Assembly: GCA_900473915.1 (NCBI GenBank)
Contig: UCNG01000008.1
Coordinates: 62,001 to 126,000 of the forward strand
Direction: 5' to 3'
Source: Hyphomicrobiales bacterium
GTDB lineage: Bacteria > Pseudomonadota > Alphaproteobacteria > Rhizobiales > Rhizobiaceae
DNA length: 64,000 nucleotides
The notes under the pieces were generated by a model. That model made no database searches. It was not told where the DNA came from and saw only the letters and a list, made by a program, of their open reading frames with translations. The position numbers were made by a program, and so were the translations under genes. This document shows, one piece after another, positions 26,884 to 35,641 of this stretch (positions within the stretch are counted from its first letter, which is position 1; each line of letters opens with the position of its first letter).

Positions 26884-29747
26884 ACTTTCTGCCGCTCGCC
26901 TTCGGTTCGCCGCTCATCCTTGCTGGACTGATCGCCCTGCCGGTCATCTGGTGGCTATTGCGCATGACGCCGCCGCGCCCGCAGGAGGAAACCTTTCCGC
27001 CGCTCCGCATTCTGGCGCAGGTCTTCAAGCGCGAGGAAGTCCCGTCGAAAAGCCCTTGGTGGATGACGCTGCTGCGGCTGCTCATCGCCGCGCTCGTCAT
27101 TCTGGCACTTGCCTCTCCGGTCTGGAATCCGCGCCCGGTGGCGCTTGCCGGAAACGAGCCGCTCGCCATCGTCATCGATAATGGCTGGGCGTCCGCCGAG
27201 GATTGGCAGCAGCGCGTCAACGCCGCCGAAAAGCTCATTGCCGATGCGGAAGGCACCGGCGCGCCGATCTATCTCGCAGGCACGGCGGAACCCGCCAACG
27301 CCGAAATCGGCCCCTATGACGGCAAGCGCGCCGCCGAGCGCCTGCAAGCGCTGGAGCCGCGCCCAATCCCGGTCGACCGCAAGGCGGCAATGGCGCGGCT
27401 TTCCTCCGCTTTGCCAGCCGGTGCCAAGGTTCGCCTTGCCTTCATGAGCGACGGGCTGGCTGCGATAAACGATGCGCAAACCTTTGCGGAACTGGACAAA
27501 TCGGGCCATCTCGCCTCCGTTCTCTGGTATGGCGCGAGCCTCAGCCGCACCTTCGCGCTGACCGGCATCGACAACAAGGCTGACAGTCTGGAAGCCGTCG
27601 CCATCCGCCCGGAAGGCGTATCGGCGCCGCGCACGCTCACCGCCGCCGCTTACGACGACAAGGGACGCCGCATCGCCGAAGCGCCGCTTTCCTTCGCGCT
27701 TGGAAGCGCCGAAGGCACGGCGCGGTTCAACCTGCCGGTGGAGCTTCGCAACGATTTCCGCCAGATTCGTGTCGATGGCATCGAACAGGCAGGCGCGACG
27801 AGGCTGATCGATGCGGGATCGGAACGGCGCACCGTCGGCCTTATCGCCAGCGGTGATGGCGATCTGGCGCAGCCCCTGCTTTCGCCGCTGCACTATATTT
27901 CCCGGGCGCTTTCGCCCTATGTCAATCTGATCGAACCGCGCTCCGCCGATCTCATGCAATCCGTGCCGGAAGTGCTGGATGCAAAGCCGTCGATCCTCAT
28001 CATGGCCGATATCGGCACGCTGCCGCAGCCTGTCGCCGAACAGCTTTCAAAGTGGATAGAAGATGGCGGCACGCTGGTGCGCTTCGCAGGCCCGCGCCTT
28101 GCGGGCGCCAGCGACAATGATCCGCTTTTGCCGGTGAAATTGCGCAAGGGCGAACGCGCGCTCGGCGGCACGCTGTCCTGGTCGGAGCCGCAGAAATTGC
28201 GAGCTTTCCCGGACAAGGGGCCTTTTGCAGGACTGACCGTCCCCGATGATGTGAGCGTCACAAGGCAGGTCCTTGCCGAGCCTTCATTCGATCTCAACGA
28301 CAAGGCCTATGCCGTTCTTCAGGACGGAACGCCGCTTGTAACCGGCCAACAGCGCGGGCGCGGCAATATCGTCCTGTTCCACATTTCACCCGATGCAAGC
28401 TGGTCGAGCCTGCCGATTTCGGGTTCATTCGTGGAAATGCTGCGCCGCATCGTGTCGCTTTCACAGAGAACCGGCGCGCAGGACAATCAGGCTTCGGTCT
28501 CGCTGCCGCCCTACCAGCTTCTTTCGGCTTCCGGCGCGCTGACCGTGCCGACATCGGAGGCCAAACCGCTGATCGTCGAAAAGAACAGGCAGGCCAGCGT
28601 CAGCATCAACACGCCGCCCGGTTTCTACGGCAATGAGGATGGCCTGAAAGCGCTCAACATTTTTGAAGGTGCCAATATCAAGCTGCAACCGATTGCCCAG
28701 CCTGCATTTTCCGTCGGAATAACGCCCGCCTCCTACACGTCCGACCAGTCGGTTTCATTGGCGGGACCGTTTTTCGCTGCCGCCGCGATGCTGCTGGCGC
28801 TCGATACGCTTTTAATGCTGTGGCTGCGCGGGGCCTTCCGCCGCCGCATGAAAGTGCGCGCCAAGGCGGCAGGCATCGCTGTTCTGCTGGCAGGTTCGCT
28901 TGCCTTCAATCTTGTTCCGTCCGGAACAGTCGAAGCTCAGACCCAGACCCAGACCCAGCCGCAACCGCAAGTGCACGATGATAGCAAGCCGGGAGACGAA
29001 GCGATCATCAACTCGGTCTCGCAGACGCATCTTGCCTATGTCATCACCGGCAGCGCTGAGACCGACGACGTCAGCAAGGCCGGGCTGCGCGGTTTAAGCT
29101 TCGCGCTGATGGACAAGACCGCGCTTGAACCGGGCGACCCTATCGCCGTCGATCCGGCCAAGGATGAACTGGCCTTTTATCCGCTGATCTATTGGCCTAT
29201 CGACCCCAACGCGCCGATGCCAAGCCCGGAAGCAATTGCCAAGGTCGATGCCTATATGCAGCAGGGCGGCACGGTTCTTTTCGACACGCGCGACCAGTTG
29301 CAGGCAGGCGCCAGCCTCGACCCGTCCGCCTCACCGGCCAATCAGCGCCTGCGCGCCATTCTCGACGGCATGAATGTGCCGCCGCTGGAACCGGTGCCGG
29401 ACGATCATGTGCTGACCAAATCCTTCTTCATCATGCCGGATTTTCCGGGCCGCTATGAAGGAAGCCCGCTTTGGGTCGAGGCCACCACACCCAACGCTTC
29501 GCCGCAGGACCGCCCTGTCCGCACCGGTGACGGCGTGACGCCGATCATGATCACGGCCAATGATCTGGCCGGTGCATGGGCCGTGGATGAGCAGGGCAAC
29601 CCGCTGCTGCCGACCGTGCCGAACGACCCGATGCAGCGCATCTATGCCATTCGCGGCGGCGTGAACATCGTCATGTATATGCTGACCGGCAACTACAAGT
29701 CCGATCAGGTGCACGTTCCCGCCCTTCTTGAACGGCTGGGGAACTAG
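26880..29747 (+). CDS. BatA/DUF4159 membrane protein
   Basis: 955-residue protein. The N-terminus is a BatA-like segment with two membrane helices (about 7-25 and 58-78) around RPQEETFPPLRIL. A large periplasmic part with vWA- and GATase-like folds follows, then two further helices (about 629-648 and 662-680), a Gln/Thr/Pro repeat after EAQ, and a C-terminal DUF4159 domain (about 710-950) ending in a YMLTGNYKSDQ motif. It belongs with MoxR and DUF58 and is probably a complex subunit in the cell envelope. Confidence 0.85.
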   Translation: MNFLPLAFGSPLILAGLIALPVIWWLLRMTPPRPQEETFPPLRILAQVFKREEVPSKSPWWMTLLRLLIAALVILALASPVWNPRPVALAGNEPLAIVIDNGWASAEDWQQRVNAAEKLIADAEGTGAPIYLAGTAEPANAEIGPYDGKRAAERLQALEPRPIPVDRKAAMARLSSALPAGAKVRLAFMSDGLAAINDAQTFAELDKSGHLASVLWYGASLSRTFALTGIDNKADSLEAVAIRPEGVSAPRTLTAAAYDDKGRRIAEAPLSFALGSAEGTARFNLPVELRNDFRQIRVDGIEQAGATRLIDAGSERRTVGLIASGDGDLAQPLLSPLHYISRALSPYVNLIEPRSADLMQSVPEVLDAKPSILIMADIGTLPQPVAEQLSKWIEDGGTLVRFAGPRLAGASDNDPLLPVKLRKGERALGGTLSWSEPQKLRAFPDKGPFAGLTVPDDVSVTRQVLAEPSFDLNDKAYAVLQDGTPLVTGQQRGRGNIVLFHISPDASWSSLPISGSFVEMLRRIVSLSQRTGAQDNQASVSLPPYQLLSASGALTVPTSEAKPLIVEKNRQASVSINTPPGFYGNEDGLKALNIFEGANIKLQPIAQPAFSVGITPASYTSDQSVSLAGPFFAAAAMLLALDTLLMLWLRGAFRRRMKVRAKAAGIAVLLAGSLAFNLVPSGTVEAQTQTQTQPQPQVHDDSKPGDEAIINSVSQTHLAYVITGSAETDDVSKAGLRGLSFALMDKTALEPGDPIAVDPAKDELAFYPLIYWPIDPNAPMPSPEAIAKVDAYMQQGGTVLFDTRDQLQAGASLDPSASPANQRLRAILDGMNVPPLEPVPDDHVLTKSFFIMPDFPGRYEGSPLWVEATTPNASPQDRPVRTGDGVTPIMITANDLAGAWAVDEQGNPLLPTVPNDPMQRIYAIRGGVNIVMYMLTGNYKSDQVHVPALLERLGN

Positions 29748-29792
29748 CATGATGTTTTTCAACGAAGCCGTCAGCATATCCGGGTTCCCTTT

Positions 29793-29903
29793 TCCCCTCA
29801 TCCTGAGCTTGCCGAAGGATCGAAGGACGAGGGAAAAACGCACGGCGCGCCTGCCCTCGCCCTTCGAGGCTTCGCTTCGCTCCGCACCTCAGGATGAGGG
29901 GGA
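29793..29903. repeat. palindromic intergenic element (Bru-RS-like), copy 2
   Basis: A ~111-bp element bounded by CCCCTCATCCTGAG and CTCAGGATGAGGGG. It shares the internal AAAACGCAC and TGCCCTCGCCCTTCGAG segments with the element at 7573-7715. It sits between the third and fourth genes of the MoxR operon and would form a long hairpin in the transcript. Confidence 0.65.
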
Positions 29904-29951
29904 AGCGTTGCGGTCCGTAAAGATGGCAACCTACGGCGTTAGGAGGCGGGC

Positions 29952-32027
29952 ATGAATATCGAATTCGAACCTTTCCTCTCCACGCCATGGCTGATTGCGG
30001 TACTCGTGCCGCTGGCGCTGTTGGTGCTTGCCACCATTTTCCTGCGCATGCGCGGCGGGCTGATCCGTTTTCTGGCCGCTGCCGCGCTTGCGCTCGCTCT
30101 TTTCAATCCGGTCGTCATCAATGAAGAACGCGAGCCGCTGAAAAGCGTGGTCTCGGTAGTCGTGGATCGCAGCCAGAGCCAGGAACTGGGCAGCCGCCGG
30201 GCTGACACAGATGCTGCCCTGAAAGCGGTGCAGGACCAGCTTGCCACCATGCCGCAGTTTGAGACCCGCGTGGTGGAAGCGGGCAAGCCCGGCGAAAACG
30301 AAGACGGGTATGCGACGAGGCTTTTCGGCCCACTGGCGCGTTCGCTTCTCGATGTTCCGCCTTCCCGTGTCGCGGGCGCGATCCTGATTACCGACGGTCA
30401 GGTGCACGATATCCCGGCCAACAAGAATGCGCTCGGCTTCGATGCGCCGCTGCATGGGCTTGTGACCGGCAAGCCGGACGAGTTCGACCGCCGCATCCGC
30501 TTCAACAAGGCGCCGCGCTACGGCATCAGCGGCAAGCCGCTGGAAATGTCGTTCACGGTGATCGATGAAGGCAAGAGCCTCGGCAGTCCCGCGCCGGTTC
30601 AGGTCCGCGTCAATGGCGAGACCGTCAGCGAGGAAGAAGCGCGGATCGGGCAGGAAACGCCTGTCACAATCACCTTGCCGCGCGCCGGTGTGAACATTGT
30701 CGAAATCGCCACGCCAGCGCTTCCCGGTGAAGTGACCGACGCCAACAATCGCGCTGTCGCGACCGTGGACGGCGTTCGCGAAAACCTGCGCGTGCTGCTC
30801 GTCTCCGGCGAGCCGCATAATGGCGAGCGCACATGGCGCAACCTGCTGAAATCCGACGCCGCCGTCGATCTCGTCCACTTCACCATTCTGCGCCCGCCGG
30901 AAAAGCAGGACGGTACGCCGATCAACGAACTGTCGCTGATCGCTTTCCCGACGCGTGAACTCTTCGTGGACAAGGTCAACGAATTCGACCTCATCATTCT
31001 CGACCGCTACCAGCACCGCGATGTGCTGCCGCTCCTCTATTACGATTACATCGCGCAATATGTGGAAAATGGCGGTGCGCTGCTGGTCGCAGCCGGGCCG
31101 GAATATGCGGGCGAAATGTCGATTGCCCGCACGCCGCTCTATAGCGCCCTGCCCGCCATGCCGACCGGCGCGGTGACCGAAAAGGCCTTCTATCCGCGCT
31201 TGACCGATCTCGGCAAACGCCACCCGGTCACGCGCGGCCTCGATGGCAGCGATCAGGAGCCGCCGCACTGGAGCCGCTGGTTCCGCACCATCGACATCAC
31301 CGCGCCGCAGGGTGAAACGGTGATGAGCGGCGCGGACAACAAACCGCTGCTGGTGTTGAGCCGCGTTGGAAAAGGCCGCGTCGGCATGTTCCTCTCCGAT
31401 CAGGGCTGGCTCTGGGCGCGTGGCTTCGAGGGTGGCGGTCCCTACGCTTCGCTCTACCGCCGCATCGCCCACTGGCTGATGCAGGAGCCGGAGCTGGAAG
31501 AAGAGGCGCTGACCGCTTCCGGCAATGGCCGCACGCTTTCCATCCGCCGCCAGACCATGGGCGACAATCCGGGTGCGGCAAGCGTTACTACACCTTCCGG
31601 CAAGGAATTGCAGGTCAATCTGGCGCAAAGCAAGCCGGGCCTGTTCGAAAGCACGTTGCAGACGGACGAGATCGGCATTTTCCGGGTGAAGAATGGCGAT
31701 CTGGAAGCGCTGGCCCATGTGGGGCCTATCGATGCGCCGGAATTTGCCGACAGCATTTCGACGGCAGATCGCCTGAAACCGCTTGCCGAGGCGACCGGCG
31801 GCTCGGTCCATCGCGTGCATGCAAGCGGGAACAGCGCAGTCCGAGTGCCCGCGATCACCGCCATCAGCGGCAACCGCGCCGCCAGCGGCAATGACTGGAT
31901 GGGCTTGCGTGAAACTTCGGATACGCAACTGAAAAGTGTCAACCGCCTGCCGCTGTTCTCCGGCTTCCTGGCGCTGTCTGCCCTGCTCATGGTCTTCGGC
32001 AGCATGTGGTATCGCGAAGGGCGGTAA
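29952..32027 (+). CDS. large membrane protein of the MoxR operon
   Basis: 691-residue protein with two N-terminal membrane helices (about 12-31 and 36-54), a long extracytoplasmic region containing a vWA/GATase-1-like fold (LLVSGEPHNGERTWRNLL, then ENGGALLVAAGPEYAGE), and one C-terminal helix (about 662-682). AGGAGG precedes the ATG. Its topology mirrors the DUF4159 neighbour, so the two probably form the membrane part of the MoxR-assembled complex. Function unknown. Confidence 0.82.
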   Translation: MNIEFEPFLSTPWLIAVLVPLALLVLATIFLRMRGGLIRFLAAAALALALFNPVVINEEREPLKSVVSVVVDRSQSQELGSRRADTDAALKAVQDQLATMPQFETRVVEAGKPGENEDGYATRLFGPLARSLLDVPPSRVAGAILITDGQVHDIPANKNALGFDAPLHGLVTGKPDEFDRRIRFNKAPRYGISGKPLEMSFTVIDEGKSLGSPAPVQVRVNGETVSEEEARIGQETPVTITLPRAGVNIVEIATPALPGEVTDANNRAVATVDGVRENLRVLLVSGEPHNGERTWRNLLKSDAAVDLVHFTILRPPEKQDGTPINELSLIAFPTRELFVDKVNEFDLIILDRYQHRDVLPLLYYDYIAQYVENGGALLVAAGPEYAGEMSIARTPLYSALPAMPTGAVTEKAFYPRLTDLGKRHPVTRGLDGSDQEPPHWSRWFRTIDITAPQGETVMSGADNKPLLVLSRVGKGRVGMFLSDQGWLWARGFEGGGPYASLYRRIAHWLMQEPELEEEALTASGNGRTLSIRRQTMGDNPGAASVTTPSGKELQVNLAQSKPGLFESTLQTDEIGIFRVKNGDLEALAHVGPIDAPEFADSISTADRLKPLAEATGGSVHRVHASGNSAVRVPAITAISGNRAASGNDWMGLRETSDTQLKSVNRLPLFSGFLALSALLMVFGSMWYREGR

Positions 32028-32059
32028 ACCGCCCTTCGCTTTCCCCTCTTTTTAACTGC

Positions 32060-32125
32060 AGCGGTTCCGGTTGAAGCGGAGCCATTTATCCAGAAACCGG
32101 TTCCCGCTTTCGGGAGACATGCTCT
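32060..32125. repeat. bipartite palindromic intergenic repeat, copy 3 (partial)
   Basis: GCGGTTCCGGTTGAAGCGGA followed by CCAGAAACCGGTTCCCGCTT and GGGAGACATGCTCT. It has the family core AAACCGGTT and the terminal GCTCT but a shortened linker. Confidence 0.5.
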
Positions 32126-32669
32126 ATTTCGCCCGGTTCGCGTGGCGCACGATGCCGCCGACGCCATTGACCGCGCCCGGCGCGAGTTCGCAGGCGAGCA
32201 TCCGGCGCGGATCCACCGGTGCTGGCATGACCATCGAACCCGGCGCCACCATCTTGAAGCCGAACGGCCCGTAATATGGCTCGTCTCCAACGAGGATCAC
32301 GAGCTTGTGGCCTGCCTTTTCGGCTGCTTCCAGCGACATGCGCATCAGCCTACCGCCGATGCCCCGCTTCTTCCATTCCGGCCTGACGGCAAGCGGTCCG
32401 AGCAAAAGCGCGGGCGTCTCGCCGATGACAACCGGCGTCTGCCGCACCGAGCCGACGACGATGCCGCCCATCAGTGCCACGAAGGAAAGGTTGAGATCGT
32501 GCGGACCGCCCTCGCGGATGAAATGCGCGGCGCGCGTAAACCGTCCCGGTCCGAAGGCTTCCGCATTAATGGCTTCAATTTCAATGTCGTGCGCCGGGCA
32601 TTCCTGCGCATAGGTCAGTTCAAGCTGCTGCATGGGCTTAAGATCGCAATAGGAGAAGTCGGGGACCAT
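32124..32669 (-). CDS. GNAT N-acetyltransferase
   Basis: GNAT-fold protein of about 181 residues with the acetyl-CoA loop RPEWKKRGIGGRLM and the conserved VGDEPYYGPFGFK segment, as in the YhbS-like group. The N-terminus is uncertain: an ATG at 32669 is used, but a TTG at 32711 and an ATG at 32633 are also in frame and none has a clear ribosome site. Substrate unknown; divergent from the quinone reductase gene. Confidence 0.8.
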   Translation of the reverse strand: MVPDFSYCDLKPMQQLELTYAQECPAHDIEIEAINAEAFGPGRFTRAAHFIREGGPHDLNLSFVALMGGIVVGSVRQTPVVIGETPALLLGPLAVRPEWKKRGIGGRLMRMSLEAAEKAGHKLVILVGDEPYYGPFGFKMVAPGSMVMPAPVDPRRMLACELAPGAVNGVGGIVRHANRAK

Positions 32670-32935
32670 CAGGTCAATGGAATGCGTTCCGTGCGTTTTG
32701 GCACGGTCCAAGTTTCATCGTCGGATGAAAAGCATTTCCATTACAGCGTTCTCCCAGGCGGCATGACGACCGCAATATGGAAGGTGAATTACACCAAAAT
32801 GGACAGAGATCAAGCCTGTTTTTTCAAAATGGCGGAAATGACTGTTCTTTTTGGCAGCGTTACGCACTGTTCACGGCTTGCGATCCTGCAAAACGGCGCT
32901 CCTCGGCCTATTCTCTTTCCAAAAGGAGAAATCTC

Positions 32936-33919
32936 ATGGGACTTCTGGTCGATGGCAAGTGGCACGATGTCTGGTACGACACCGAAAGCACGAAAGGCCG
33001 TTTTGAACGGTCAAAATCGCAATTCCGCAACTGGGTAACCGCTGACGGCAGCCCCGGCCCAACCGGCGAAGGCGGCTTCAAGGCTGAGCCGGGCCGCTAT
33101 CATCTCTATGTTTCCTTCGCCTGTCCGTGGGCACATCGCACACTGATCTTCCGCGCGCTGAAAGGCTTGGAAGATGTAATTTCCGTCTCGGTCGTGGATT
33201 ATCTGATGGCGGAAGAAGGCTGGACCTTCTACGGCACGACCGGCAGCACCGGCGATGCGCTCTACGGTTCAAAGCGCCTGCATGAAATCTACACCCGCGC
33301 CGATCCGAATTATTCCGGCCGCGTCACCGTTCCGGTTCTGTGGGACAAAGAGCGCCAGACGATCGTCTCCAACGAATCGTCGGAAATCATCCGCATGCTT
33401 AACACCGCCTTCAATGCATTCGGCGATGCCTCGCTCGACTTCTATCCAGAAGATTTGCGCGGCGAAATCGATGCGCTCAACGATTTCATCTATCCCAACA
33501 TCAACAACGGGGTTTATCGCGCCGGTTTCGCCACCACGCAGGAAGCTTATGAGGAAGCGTTCGGACAGTTGTTTGCAGCGCTCGATTCGCTCGAAGACCG
33601 CCTTTCCCGCCAGCGTTATCTGACCGGCGACCGCCTGACCGAAGCTGACTGGCGGCTGTTTACGACGCTGTTGCGCTTCGATCCGGTCTATGTCGGCCAT
33701 TTCAAGTGCAATCTGCGCCGAATTGCTGACTACCCGAACCTGTGGAACTACACGCGCGAGCTCTATCAGGTGCCGGGCGTGGCCTCGACGGTGAACATGG
33801 AACACATCAAGGGCCATTATTATCGCAGCCACAAGACGATCAACCCGACCGGCGTAGTGCCGCTTGGACCGGAAATCGACTTCTCTGCCCCGCATGACCG
33901 GAAACGCTCCAAAGCCTGA
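32936..33919 (+). CDS. glutathionyl-hydroquinone reductase (Xi-class GST)
   Basis: 327-residue member of the YqjG/Ecm4 group. The catalytic Cys is in FACPWAHR (residues 61-68), within the thioredoxin-like half, and the C-terminal helical half has RYLTGDRLTEADWRLFTTL. These enzymes reduce glutathionyl-hydroquinones, often after breakdown of chlorinated aromatics or as quinone protection. The ATG at 32936 is fixed by AAAAGGAGAA upstream. A strong terminator follows. Confidence 0.92.
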   Translation: MGLLVDGKWHDVWYDTESTKGRFERSKSQFRNWVTADGSPGPTGEGGFKAEPGRYHLYVSFACPWAHRTLIFRALKGLEDVISVSVVDYLMAEEGWTFYGTTGSTGDALYGSKRLHEIYTRADPNYSGRVTVPVLWDKERQTIVSNESSEIIRMLNTAFNAFGDASLDFYPEDLRGEIDALNDFIYPNINNGVYRAGFATTQEAYEEAFGQLFAALDSLEDRLSRQRYLTGDRLTEADWRLFTTLLRFDPVYVGHFKCNLRRIADYPNLWNYTRELYQVPGVASTVNMEHIKGHYYRSHKTINPTGVVPLGPEIDFSAPHDRKRSKA

Positions 33920-33980
33920 CCGGACTGCGTTCTTCCTGCAACACTGTTTTTAGAACATCAGCACTTTCTCAAATCTCTTG

Positions 33981-34014
33981 CGCCCCATTGATTTCGATCA
34001 ATGGGGCGTTTCGT
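33981..34014 (+). terminator. terminator after hydroquinone reductase gene
   Basis: Perfect 12-bp stem CGCCCCATTGAT/ATCAATGGGGCG with a TTCG tetraloop followed by TTTCGTT. Confidence 0.85.
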
Positions 34015-34090
34015 TGCGCGGTCCAGATTGCACGCATCACTACTACCTCCCCCAAGACTTCAAGACTGACCACGACTTAAGGAGAGAGAG

Positions 34091-34774
34091 ATGAACTGCT
34101 TCACCAGGGGACTGCTGGCCGCAACCGCGCTGGCCTTCGCCACACCGGCAGCATTTGCCGCAGACGCCATCGTCGCCCAGCCTGCATCTGAAATTCAGGC
34201 CGTGCCGGAAGCCCTGTCACCATGGCAGATCCGCGTGCGTGCGCTCGGAGTCATCGCGGAAAACTCCGGCTATGTGAACGGTGTTTCGGGTTCGGATCTC
34301 GATTATTCCAAATCGATCACGCCTGAGCTCGACATCACCTATTACTTCACCGACAATTTCGCCGCCGAACTCATTCTCGGCACGACCTATGCCAATATCA
34401 ATGGCGCCGGCTCAATCGACGGGCTGGGCAAGATCGGCAAAGCCTGGATTCTGCCTCCCACGCTGACGCTGCAATATCACTTCACCAATTTCGGCGCCTT
34501 CAAGCCTTATGTCGGTGCGGGCGTGAACTACACCATGTTCTACAATCAGGATGCGACCGGCGTCGAATATCTGAAGGTCAAGAACACATTCGGCGGCGCG
34601 CTGCAAATCGGCTTCGACTACATGCTCGACGAACATTGGGGCGTGAACTTCGACCTCAAGAAGCTGTTCCTGGAGCCGAAATTCGATGCCACCCTGGTTG
34701 GCGGCACCGAGGTCAGCGGCAAGGCCAAGCTTAATCCGTGGCTGATCGGTACAGGCGTCACCTATCGCTTCTGA
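34091..34774 (+). CDS. OmpW-family outer membrane protein
   Basis: 227-residue porin-like protein. A signal peptide ends near PAAFA (about residues 19-23), and the mature protein shows alternating-residue beta strands typical of an eight-stranded barrel with the OmpW segment TLTLQYHFTNFGAFKPYVGA. It ends with the C-terminal Phe needed for outer-membrane assembly. AAGGAGAGAGAG precedes the ATG. OmpW proteins carry small hydrophobic molecules; the cargo here is unknown. Confidence 0.92.
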   Translation: MNCFTRGLLAATALAFATPAAFAADAIVAQPASEIQAVPEALSPWQIRVRALGVIAENSGYVNGVSGSDLDYSKSITPELDITYYFTDNFAAELILGTTYANINGAGSIDGLGKIGKAWILPPTLTLQYHFTNFGAFKPYVGAGVNYTMFYNQDATGVEYLKVKNTFGGALQIGFDYMLDEHWGVNFDLKKLFLEPKFDATLVGGTEVSGKAKLNPWLIGTGVTYRF

Positions 34775-34789
34775 TAAGGCCCGTGAACC

Positions 34790-34817
34790 GGTGAAGGCGC
34801 GACCGCGTGCCTTCACC
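34790..34817. terminator. hairpin between convergent ompW-like and Nudix genes
   Basis: GGTGAAGGC/GCCTTCACC stem overlapping the stop codon of the Nudix gene. There is no clear T run. Confidence 0.4.
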
Positions 34818-35268
34818 AGAGCGGCAGCGGCTCCAGATCGTTAAGCGCTTCCTGCAACCGCCGCTTCGTCGAGGGCGTAGTTCCCTCCGGCAGATTATCG
34901 AGCGGAAAAAAACCGCATTCGGCGATTTCTCGGTCCGGCAAGCGCGGCTCCGTCTGCTCGAATTGCCTGCACACATAGAGCGCCACATGATCGCGCGGCG
35001 ACGCATGGGCGTTCTTGTAAAGCGCGAAAAGCTGGGGGGAGCCTTTCAGCACAATATTGCATTCCTCGCGCAGTTCCTTTTCCAGCGTTTCCATAAATGT
35101 CTCACCGCGCTCGACGCCGCCGCCCGGCAATTGCCATCCGGGTACATAGGTATGCCTTACCAGAAAAACTGAATTTGCCTTTTCATCGAATACTATGGCC
35201 CTTACTCCTAATGTCATGGGGCGCCGCATTAAAAAATATGTATGAAATATAAAATGTCGAAAGCGCAT
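34813..35268 (-). CDS. Nudix hydrolase (MutT-like)
   Basis: 151-residue Nudix protein with the box GGGVERGETFMETLEKELRE followed by EC (about residues 48-69), matching GX5EX7REUXEEXGU apart from a Cys in the last part. An N-terminal RHFIFHTYFLMRRP is followed by the beta strand LGVRAIVFDE. The substrate cannot be told. Convergent with the OmpW gene; the upstream region leads into a MITE-like element. Confidence 0.85.
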   Translation of the reverse strand: MRFRHFIFHTYFLMRRPMTLGVRAIVFDEKANSVFLVRHTYVPGWQLPGGGVERGETFMETLEKELREECNIVLKGSPQLFALYKNAHASPRDHVALYVCRQFEQTEPRLPDREIAECGFFPLDNLPEGTTPSTKRRLQEALNDLEPLPLW

Positions 35269-35374
35269 GCCGTCTCTCCGCGAAGCAATCTACTTCGTAT
35301 TAATGCATCAATGTCATCAACAAAAAGTCGCTAAACAGGTTTTGATTTTAAACATTATCCAGTAAATGGGGCAT

Positions 35375-35640
35375 AGGCTCAGGACCTGTTAATTTGCTGG
35401 AAATGGCATCCGAAATGACAAGAGTTGCTAGGAGAGACGCGAAGAACGGGGTGGTTTCCCCGGTCAAGCGGTTCGACGCAGCAGATCGCCAGTCCTTTCG
35501 GTGTCCGAAGGATGTGGTCCATCCGCCCGGCTACTTCGTCGAAGAGGCTCAAAAATGAACCACATTTCCTTCGCCTTCTCTCCTCATATCCAAACGGATG
35601 GCCTCACACCATTTCTATCAAATTAGCAGGTCCTGAGCCT
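35375..35640. mobile_element. 266-bp MITE-like element with 22-bp terminal inverted repeats
   Basis: The ends AGGCTCAGGACCTGTTAATT (35375 on) and its mirror ending AGGTCCTGAGCCT at 35640 are 22-bp inverted repeats with one mismatch. The subterminal 50-60 bases are also related (GGAAATGG/AGAAATGG; GGAGAGACGCGAAGAA/GGAGAGAAGGCGAAGG). The inside has no transposase, only a 51-codon frame starting at 35405 without support. This fits a non-autonomous derivative of an insertion sequence, perhaps IS5-like. No clear target duplication is seen. The right end stops one base before a start codon. Confidence 0.7.
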
Positions 35641-35641
35641 T

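Noticed and set aside
28933-28965. Short tandem CAGACC repeat in the DUF4159 gene
   Set aside because: Only a few units, coding for a Gln/Thr linker after a membrane helix; no sign of phase variation since units are six bases and keep the frame.
29931-31928. 665-codon minus-strand frame
   Set aside because: Antisense shadow of the 691-residue membrane protein gene, which has a good ribosome site and sensible topology.
35405-35560. 51-codon frame inside the MITE-like element
   Set aside because: No ribosome site, no recognisable motif, and it lies wholly between the inverted repeats; more likely chance or a remnant.
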